Shown here one piece after another: positions 57,040-64,000 of a DNA stretch of 64,000 nucleotides (position 1 is the stretch's first letter; each line of letters opens with the position of its first letter). Source of the stretch: Undaria pinnatifida (taxonomy: Eukaryota > Sar > Phaeophyceae > Laminariales > Alariaceae). The translations under genes were made by a program, and so were the position numbers. A model generated the notes under the pieces. It was not told the origin of the DNA, made no database searches, and saw only the letters and a program-made list of their open reading frames with translations. The stretch is from the NCBI GenBank assembly GCA_012845835.1, contig JABAKD010000022.1, positions 14,119,718 to 14,183,717 on the forward strand, in the 5' to 3' direction.

Positions 57040-57615
57040 GCAGTTTTTGTTTCTCTTCTAGTCATGCCATTTCCGCATGAATGACTCTGCCCCCTCCTGT
57101 ACCCGTCAAAACAACCTGCCGGCCTTGTGTTCATCCTTTCGCCACCCTTCGAACTTCATTCCAAAGGCCGACACAGCCTTTTTCAGGTGCACCATCATCT
57201 AGTCCTTCTCTTGCTCCCCTGAGTTGCCCTTACCAAACACCACGCTCTGTGGCAGACGCTTGTCCCTCATACGTACGCATCTCGCAAACAATATCCTCCG
57301 TTTGCGCACGCACTATCGCCTCTATGCTCTCGAAAACTGTTTTGCCAGCGCGTCGGCGTACGATAGGGGTGTGGTCGTCGCGTTTGTGTTTCCGCCATCC
57401 GAGGCGTCGGAGGAGCATGGAGTGGTGTGCCCGTCGTAGTATGTCACGGTCAGACTTGTTTGGGCTTCACGTCATGCAACCGTTGTGTACTACTGGATCG
57501 TTTCGATCACCTCGGCTTTCAGCAACCGCAACTTCAATCGTAAGCTCACACCCGGGCGATCATACATCTCCATCTTGTACCGCTGGAGGGACGCCCAGGC
57601 CCTCTGAAGACGCCG
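57040..57615 (-). pseudogene. LINE family 2 C-terminal fragment
   Basis: Minus strand: MLLRRLGWRKHKRDDHT, RRRAGKTVFESIEAIVRAQ, EDIVCEMRTYEGQ and a decayed [12 protein letters not shown]-like stretch, the same region as at 37230-37470. It is shorter than the neighbouring copy and broken by stops. Confidence 0.7.
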
Positions 57616-57627
57616 CGTTTCTGGCAA

Positions 57628-59035
57628 TTGTTGTTGTTGTTCTCACATTACCTCGCATGATCATATCCGTGATCACAGGATAGGCTCCAGTCACTCTGGA
57701 GTGGTGGGGGCAATACCCCAGGGAAAAATGACAAACCAAAGGTGGTACACCCACATATCTTAGCTGACGCAGTTCATGCCCCCGCCAGAAACTTATAGTC
57801 TAATTGGTGAAATCGGGAGTCATGCCAGGTCCATACTGGTGCATACGTCTCACTACACGCGCCTGGAAAACCGACCATTACTGCTTACGAGTACCCCACC
57901 CAGGAAAGACTACCACATAGACTATGGATTACACGTCGTACCTTTCACTACGCATGCGCACGTCAGACGCAAGTCAATTGGAAAAATGAAACAAGGAAAG
58001 GAAAGAAAGAGAAAGCAAAGGAAAGAGAAGAAAGCGATCAAGGAAAGGAAATAAAAATAAAAAACGAGAAGCAAGTAAATACAATAAGAGAACAAACGTC
58101 ATACTATCAGACCCTAGGAACTGACTAACTGACTAAAGACGGCATTGGGCTCATAGAGGGTATCAAGTGCACCCATGGCACTGGGGAGATATCGCAACAA
58201 TGCGAAGAAGTCAGGGCGGCCTTACGCTAACTTGTGACGACCGTTGGAAGGTCCACAAATTTCAAGTTCCACAATTTTAAGCCGATGATGGTCAGACCTA
58301 GACGTCAGTCGCTTGGGCAGGATGCCTTCCCTACCCCCCCCCATCCCCCCGTCCCCTCCCTTTCCCCGGCCGTTGAGTGATGTCGACGGTGGATGGCGCT
58401 ACCGCGGCCTTTGCGTCTGTGGCTCTGCGTCTATCCGTCTAATGCCATTTCCGCAAGAATAACTCGGTTTTGTCCTCTATCCGTCGAAACCATCTGCCAC
58501 TCTTCGGAGCAGCCTTTCGCCACCGTGCGAATTTCATTCCAAACACCGACATATTCTCTTTCAGATGCACCAACCAGTCCTTCTTTAGCCCTTATCCTCA
58601 ATAAGCGCCCCAAACATCACCCTCTGTCGCAGAAGTTCATCCCCCATACGTGCTACGAATCCCACAATATCCTCCGTTTGCGCGCTATCGCCTCTATGCT
58701 CTCGAAATCTGTCTTTGCAAGCGCGTCGGCGTACGATACGGTGTGGTCGTCGCGCTTCCGTTTCCACCATCCGAGACATCAGAAGAGCACGGAGTGGTGA
58801 AATCCATCGTCGCCTGTCATAGTCAGGCTTGTTCGGGCTCGACGTCATGCAATCGTAAAGAAGTGTCTCGACCACCTCAGCTTTCAGCAACCGCACCTTC
58901 AACCGTAAGCGCACACCCGGGCGATCATAGATTTCCATCTTGTGCCGCCGGAAGCACTCCCAGGCCCTCTTATGATGCCGCGTTATTTCAATGCCAAGTT
59001 CTAACCTTAAGAAGCATACACTGGCCCGCATGATT
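57628..59035 (-). mobile_element. LINE family 2, 5'-truncated copy with C-terminus, 3' region and tail
   Basis: From right to left: RLKVRLLKAEVVETLLYDCM, DDIVGF...MGDELLRQRVMFGALI, decayed W..E segment, 3' untranslated block (58090-58320), GAAAG tract, core (57760-57980) and GAACAACAACAACAATTG tail at 57628. It is 1.4 kb, and best shows the whole 3' architecture of the family in one uninterrupted piece. Confidence 0.8.
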
Positions 59036-59803
59036 TAGACGGCGACGTGTCAAGGATGCTTGGCAGCCTCGCATTATACTTGTTTCGACTAAAGGTAATG
59101 GTTTCGGCCTGAGAACACATCGACTACTGCACGTCATTGAATGCATGAATAATCGACGTGTTAAAGTATGCATATCGTGTAAAGACATGTTGAAGCAGAC
59201 CTGGTATCGTGTTTAATAATACGCGGGCTACGGTAGAGGTGCACCAACCATTGTTGTTTTTTCCGAGATTTTCCCTCCATTTGGGAGGTCAAGACCTCTC
59301 TAAGGCAAACAAATTATTTGGAGAAACGTAAAACTGTTAACGGATGAAACATTCCATGGCCTTTTAACAGGTACACAACGAAAACGATTTGGCGTTGAGG
59401 ATCTCCCGTCAAACTCAGAAACCTTCAAAACCTTTTCAGACGAAAAGTGATACCTAGAGCTAGCGTACCACGCGTCCTTATGTTAGGGTCGTGTTTTGAA
59501 AGTGGTCGACTTATCACGACCCGTCGCTGACGTCCTTCTTGTGCGCACCAGGCCCGAAGCCATTTCCAATTAAACAAGTTTTAGCACCTGGTCTTAATCG
59601 GGAGTACAGGCACTGACCGTCGCGACAAATTATTTAGCCCGGGGAGACGGACATACGTCAAACAAAATATCCTCAACTACTGCGCGAACGAACATCAACG
59701 TGTTTCTGCTCTAGGTCAGCCTCTAACGGGCATCGACTTGCTTCTGCTGTAGTTTAACCTCTAACATTGATACATCCTCAACGCGTCCGTCTTGTCCAAC
59801 AGG
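59036..59803. promoter_or_regulatory. Upstream region of the plus-strand beta-helix gene
   Basis: No gene seen. An imperfect direct repeat of about 28 bp (TTTCTGCTCTAGGTCAGCCTC and CTTCTGCTGTAGTTTAACCT, both followed by CTAAC) lies at 59698-59765, 40 bp before the start codon. CAACAGGATG at the start could also be an acceptor, so an untranslated first exon is possible. Confidence 0.4.
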
Positions 59804-60263
59804 ATGCGGAGTTGCTTCCTCGTGGTTGTGGTGACACATCTGTCACTGTTGTTCGTGTCACGAACAACATCAGCTCCGTGTTCTGCCGGTACCATTACAT
59901 TGAATGTGGGCTCAGAATCCGACCTGCAGGCTATGACCAACACAATCAATTGCACTGGTGAAGGGGTATTTGATGTTGATTGGATTGGCTACCTTCAACT
60001 CCAACAAAAAATATTCCTGTCCGGCAGTAAGAACTTGACTATCACCGGCTCCAGTGCTCGTCTTCCCGGTGTTCGTGGCGATGGAATGGACGCCGGCAAT
60101 GTGACGGGAATTTTTGCGGTATCTGGTGGGTCCACGCTCAGACTTCAAAACTTGGTGCTTAAGGGAGGATTTGCAGAGATTGGAGGGGGTATCGACGTGC
60201 GTTCTTCAAGCTTCGTGCATGTGAACGGCTGCTCCTTCACCAACAACGTCGCTTCGACTGGAG
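59804..60263 (+). CDS. Secreted beta-helix protein, exon 1 (signal peptide and cap)
   Basis: ATG at 59804. Residues 1-23 are a signal peptide (CFLVVVVTHLSLLF), then SAPCSAGTITLNV, NCTGEGVFDVDWIG, NLTITGSS, GMDAGNVTGIFAV, STLRLQNLVLKGG, DVRSSSFVHVNGCSFTNN. The exon ends with GGAG|GTGTGA at 60263/60264 in phase 1 (460 bp). Its fold should be a right-handed parallel beta-helix with a disulphide-containing N-cap. It is a paralogue of the minus-strand exon at 1272-1737. A frame extending through the intron to 60286 is not used in this model. Likely extracellular; the ligand or substrate is unknown, and no catalytic triad of a pectinase was seen. Confidence 0.85.
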
Positions 60264-61103
60264 GTGTGACGTGCATGGGTCGATAAGAATGATGACAGTT
60301 TCTTGAAAATCTTTTGTCTCGACGGATTACCCCCCATAAATATTTGAACTTCGAGGAAACTAACCCAATACTACGCGTTCACCTTTCTTTGCCGAAACGA
60401 GCCCCGCTCGCCTTTATTCGCCGAGTCCCAAACCCGTTGTTTGGCAAGCAGCTCAAAGCGTCCGGCGGATGCTGCGCTGTCTGCCATTCTGACGAACTCT
60501 GTGCCCCTGCGCAACAGGTTACCACCGCACGTAGCAGTGATTCGCTGGTACATGCTATACATGCCATACATGCTGCTGCCATCGGTGTTGGTCTCTGTGG
60601 TTTTCAGGGGGGACTATCGCCGCGGGTTTTGTTTTCGAATCAAGTATGTAGTATGGCAAACTAAGCTGTCGGTTTGGAGTAATTTCGGCGGAGTTTTTGT
60701 GACGTATTTAACGGTGTGAATTGAGCAGCCCTTGCTCGAGCACGTCGCCAGGTTAGCGAACGTTTTGCTTTTGCGGGGTATCGTCTCAATGTTCTTTTGT
60801 TACTTGATGGTATCGGCTCGTGCCCCTAGTAATGCGCGATTTGAGACCATGTAGAGGATGTACACAGCATGCGTATGTGACTCTTGCTACTGTATCCGTG
60901 TCGCAGCATGTTGCCGTGTAAAAAACACACAACGTACTGCAAATCGTACACAGTCTATGGATACCGAGCAACAATGACATGCCTTCTAGTTTAAGTGTAA
61001 CTCACTGCGCTGTGACCTCCAACAGGAGTAACAGAAGTCTTGACGCCGTTGCAGCTTTGTACAGGTTATCTAAGAACCTGTGCACCTCTTTTCCACCTGG
61101 CAG

Positions 61104-61184
61104 GTGCAATATTTGCCGATTTGTCGGAGATCCATGTTGACGGCGACACATTGTTTGAGAAAAACACAGCCACTGGCCGAGGAG
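61104..61184 (+). CDS. Beta-helix gene, exon 2 (81 bp, one coil)
   Basis: Acceptor CCACCTGGCAG|GTGCAATA and donor GGAG|GTGAGG. It encodes G-AIFADLSEIHVDGDTLF and EKNTATGRG: the first Gly codon is shared with the previous exon. GG-AI and F-x-x-N are the Pmp-type beta-helix signatures. The preceding intron is 840 bp. Confidence 0.85.
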
Positions 61185-61430
61185 GTGAGGAAACGTCCAA
61201 CACTATACGACGTGTGGTGTATATGACATCACGGTGACAAGTTGTCATCACATCCTATTAATAGCTCGTTTGAAACCGTTGCGCACCGTCATTAGACTAG
61301 GCCTTGAATAGATATGCGCAGGGAATTTCGGTTCGTTTCCGCGGTTTCCTCTCCGGGCTAACCCTAACTCTAACAACCCTAACAACCCTAACAACCCAAT
61401 TATATTCCTCCGTGTTTCCTTACATTTCAG

Positions 61431-61511
61431 GATCCATCGCTGCAAACCAATCGGGGATCTACATTGCTGGCCAAACCCTGTTTGCCCACAATGTAGCCGA
61501 GAAGGACGGAG
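61431..61511 (+). CDS. Beta-helix gene, exon 3 (81 bp, one coil)
   Basis: Acceptor TTACATTTCAG|GATCC and donor GGAG|GTGAGC. Encodes G-SIAANQSGIYIAGQTLF and AHNVAEKDG, in register with exon 2. The preceding intron (246 bp) contains a CCCTAAC-type stretch at 61360-61397. Confidence 0.88.
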
Positions 61512-61637
61512 GTGAGCGTTATCGGTCCATGAGTGTCTTAGACGTAGTTCGAAGCAATGAACACAGGCAATCCTTTGTAGAAACTCCGGCGTAAACCGTT
61601 TTGCACTCCCCGATCGTTTTCGACGCATACTCCATAC

Positions 61638-61910
61638 ACCTCAACACAACTCAATACGAAAACTGTCAAAACAACTCAATACAACTCAATACATCCAGTC
61701 GATACAACTCAATACTACTCAACACGGAGACTGTTAATTCAAGTCAATACAAGTCAATACCACTCAATACGGAGACTTGTCAATACAAGTCAATACAAGT
61801 CAGTACAACTCAATACGGAGACTGTCAATACAACTCGATACAACTCAGTACAAGTCATTACAAGTCAATACAAGTCAAAACAACTCAACACGACTATGGA
61901 GACTGTCAAT
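61638..61910. repeat. ACTCAATACA-type minisatellite in intron 3
   Basis: Ten-base ACTCAATACA and AGTCAATACA units, with GGAGACTGTCAATACA units interspersed, fill part of the 1459-bp intron between exons 3 and 4. Confidence 0.9.
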
Positions 61911-62844
61911 GGACTGGGTTGGAACAACAACCAGTGCCGCCACGGTATAGAAGATTTGATATTGAAGCCGATGCAACACCCAATATTGTGCATATATCGC
62001 TGGCGACGTTGATGTTGCACCGGCGTATGTGAGGCTCGCACAACTTGACGTCCGGCACCCGAACGATAGGTCAGTATGATGGTACAGGGTGTGTGTGCTC
62101 ATTTCAAGTACTACGGATGTAGTGAGCATACTCTAGGCACTGGTATCCCTGCAATGCCGGGCCAGAACATCTCGACATTCACTGACTAGGCAGACATCGC
62201 GTGCACAACGCGCCGAACGCCGTGAGGAGTTCGGCGAGTCGCGCGAAGGAAGAGATACATCCTTCCAGAAATCACTCGTGAGGTGGACGTCCACACCCTG
62301 TGCGCAATTCCTTTTATATGGATGGCAGCGTCGAATATGTTTTTTTGTTGGTACTTCGAGGAGCAGAGGGTTGGTACTTCGAGGAGCAGAGGGGGGGGGT
62401 ATTGCCCCGTCACCGCCTCCGACGAGGGTCATTCGATAACGAACTTCGTCGACCATGGGACCCATGTTTACGAGGCAGGCAGTCGGTACTGCCATGCGTT
62501 GCTCTCGTATATTAACGGTGTGTCGAAGTGGCGATTTCCCTTTACTTATTCGAAGCTTGTCCACTTGCACATCGTGCACATCGTTGCATCCATGGTAATA
62601 TGTTTTCGATTGCATCCATGGTAATATATTATGTGGCCGTGGAAACCCACGCCTCCCACAAACACTTGTTTCGTACATTCGTAACAAATTATTGTGTTCA
62701 ACACGTTTTGCATTGTATTCTGTCTATCAATAATGGGTCGTCTTACATTGTGGTTTTTGAGACATGCTAACTAACCATCGCCTTAACCTACCCCTTACGA
62801 AGAACCGTTCAACACTAACACTAACCGCAACCCTTATGTTTCAG

Positions 62845-63051
62845 CGTCCCCTCTTGTGCCGTGGATGATACCAACAGTTGGGTTAGCTGTGTTGCCTCAC
62901 ACATCCACGTCCAGTGTGACACTTTGCGAATATCCTGCGTATGCTTACTGTACTAATACTGTGCAAATAGGTGCCGTCTACATCGACGAATCCATGATAC
63001 ACATCATAGGCAATACCTCGTTTATGAACAACTCGGCCATCAATGACGCAG
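62845..63051 (+). CDS. Beta-helix gene, exon 4 (81-bp core, optional in-frame 126-bp extension)
   Basis: The core exon is 62971-63051 (after GCAAATAG, with a TACTAAT branch-point-like motif upstream): G-AVYIDESMIHIIGNTSF and MNNSAINDA, then CAG|GTGAGG. An alternative acceptor TTATGTTTCAG at 62844 keeps the frame open and adds 42 residues (ASPLVPWMIPTVGLAV...), so both forms would be translatable. The shorter one fits the 81-bp rule. Confidence 0.75.
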
Positions 63052-63417
63052 GTGAGGTATGGCACAACGCGTAGCCTAATCGAGTAAGCGAGAAGCTGCC
63101 GTGCATTCGATGTCCCAGCCCATTTCTGCGTAAATCAAATAGTCTGCCGGAAGAGGGGTGAAATGTGTGTGTGCGTGCTCCAATGTGCGTGTTGGTTGTT
63201 GCGATTACACATTTATGGTCAGGACGCAAGTGGTGTTAGTACGTTTCACGTACTCTTTGCATTGAGCGACGACACCGTTTTCCCAAATAAATAGTACTGA
63301 ACCGTCTCGTACCACCCTGGGACGCCATGAGCTGAATCGCTCATACAACTGAAAATGCGACGCTTTGACAATCTTGCTTGAACACGTAACTCTCGGAATT
63401 TCCCTGCGTACTGTTAG

Positions 63418-63498
63418 GTGTAATCCACGCAACCAATTCGGAAATCGGAGTCGATGGAAGCACCTCGTTCTGGAACAATTCAGCGGGAAACTATGGAG
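63418..63498 (+). CDS. Beta-helix gene, exon 5 (81 bp, one coil)
   Basis: Acceptor TACTGTTAG|GTGTAATC and donor GGAG|GTGACA. Encodes G-VIHATNSEIGVDGSTSF and WNNSAGNYG. More exons are expected beyond 64000; none was convincing in 63499-64000. Confidence 0.85.
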
Positions 63499-64000
63499 GT
63501 GACACTTTTGATGTGCCCGGTATTTCCACAATAGGCTTTATTGTGTTGTGCATATTGGTCTGAGGTGAACATGACAAAACAAAAATCGCGGAGAAATTCG
63601 GCGCCAACTTTCGTGTGGTGGTTTTGGTTGCACGCGCGAGAGGGTGTGATCCCAAGATGTGGCGTATTTTTTGTTCGGAAAGAACATTCACATTGCCAGG
63701 GGTGGGCTGCGACGACATTGCTCGCAGGCGTCCAGGGCTCGTTGAATATGTAAACATCCCAACAAGTGCATACGACGAAAGAAATACATGCACCTGCACT
63801 GTTCTATATAAAAATCGTCCCCGCGCGGGCGTCCTGCGCAACATGACTACATGCCCCATTAGGGTACCCCCATTTTGATAATGTCGACGGACGTATTCCT
63901 AGCAAAAGAGCTGGTGAGGTTATCTCTTATCGTGTATCGTTCATCGTTTATCGTTTATCGTTTATTGGACCAAGCCTACGGTAAGGGAGATGTCATGATG
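63499..64000 (+). other. Intron after exon 5, continuing out of the window
   Basis: Frames here lack the GG-x-I / F-x-x-N pattern. A TATCGTT heptamer run (TTATCGTGTATCGTTCATCG) lies near 63928-63965. Confidence 0.55.

Noticed and set aside
63850-63912. Further 81-bp coil exon before a GTGAGG donor at about 63912
   Set aside because: The preceding codons do not show the GG-x-I or F-x-x-N pattern and no acceptor lies 81 bp upstream.

Overview
This window is repeat-dominated eukaryotic nuclear DNA. Spliceosomal introns (GT...AG), non-LTR and LTR retrotransposons, tRNA-derived SINEs, many microsatellites and short telomere-like CCCTAA stretches are visible. No bacterial operon, rRNA or CRISPR array was seen. 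The best guess for the source is a stramenopile, most likely a brown alga, because of the secreted GG-x-I / F-x-x-N beta-helix protein genes built from many small exons, TTAGGG-type interstitial telomere motifs and the mix of retroelements. This assignment is inference.

Host genes lie at the two ends. A minus-strand gene has its first exon at 1272-1737, with the 3' end of a Ty1/copia element downstream of it. A paralogous plus-strand gene starts at 59804 and runs off the right edge. Its first exon (signal peptide plus beta-helix cap) is followed by at least four exons of exactly 81 bp, all in phase 1, each encoding one 27-residue beta-helix coil. This modular design, with an in-frame alternative acceptor on exon 4, is the most interesting biology in the window.

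Between them, from left to right: copies of a CAATA-tailed, G-tract-rich repeat (family A) with large TATTG satellites (2.7-8.7 kb); mostly empty sequence; a decayed DDE-type transposase (12.2-13.9 kb); a GC-rich 12-bp satellite that flips orientation (15.25-16.56 kb); a Ty3/gypsy element whose reverse transcriptase core is deleted (17.8-25.5 kb); a nearly full-length LINE (family 1) with one frame break in an A9 run (26.15-31.14 kb), followed by a fragment of a second LINE; a precise 3 x 585 bp tandem array with a single in-frame TAG per unit, possibly inside a terminal-inverted-repeat element (32.7-36.4 kb); nested LINE family 2 copies and a 1.25 kb AAC-tailed repeat (family B) (37-46.8 kb); an internally deleted LINE family 1 copy (46.8-48.2 kb); three tRNA-derived SINEs; GGGTC and AGT satellites (49.6-52.2 kb); a non-autonomous hAT-like element with 8-bp target duplications (54057-55160); and further family B and LINE 2 copies up to 59.0 kb.

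Most long open frames here are artefacts of repeats whose unit contains no stop in any frame (TATTG, TTTTC, GGGTC, AAC, AGT). The elements interact: LINE 2 copies sit inside family B and inside one another, a LINE 1 3' end lies next to an AAC tail, and the hAT-like element abuts a SINE. Coordinates of repeat edges are approximate unless target duplications are stated.
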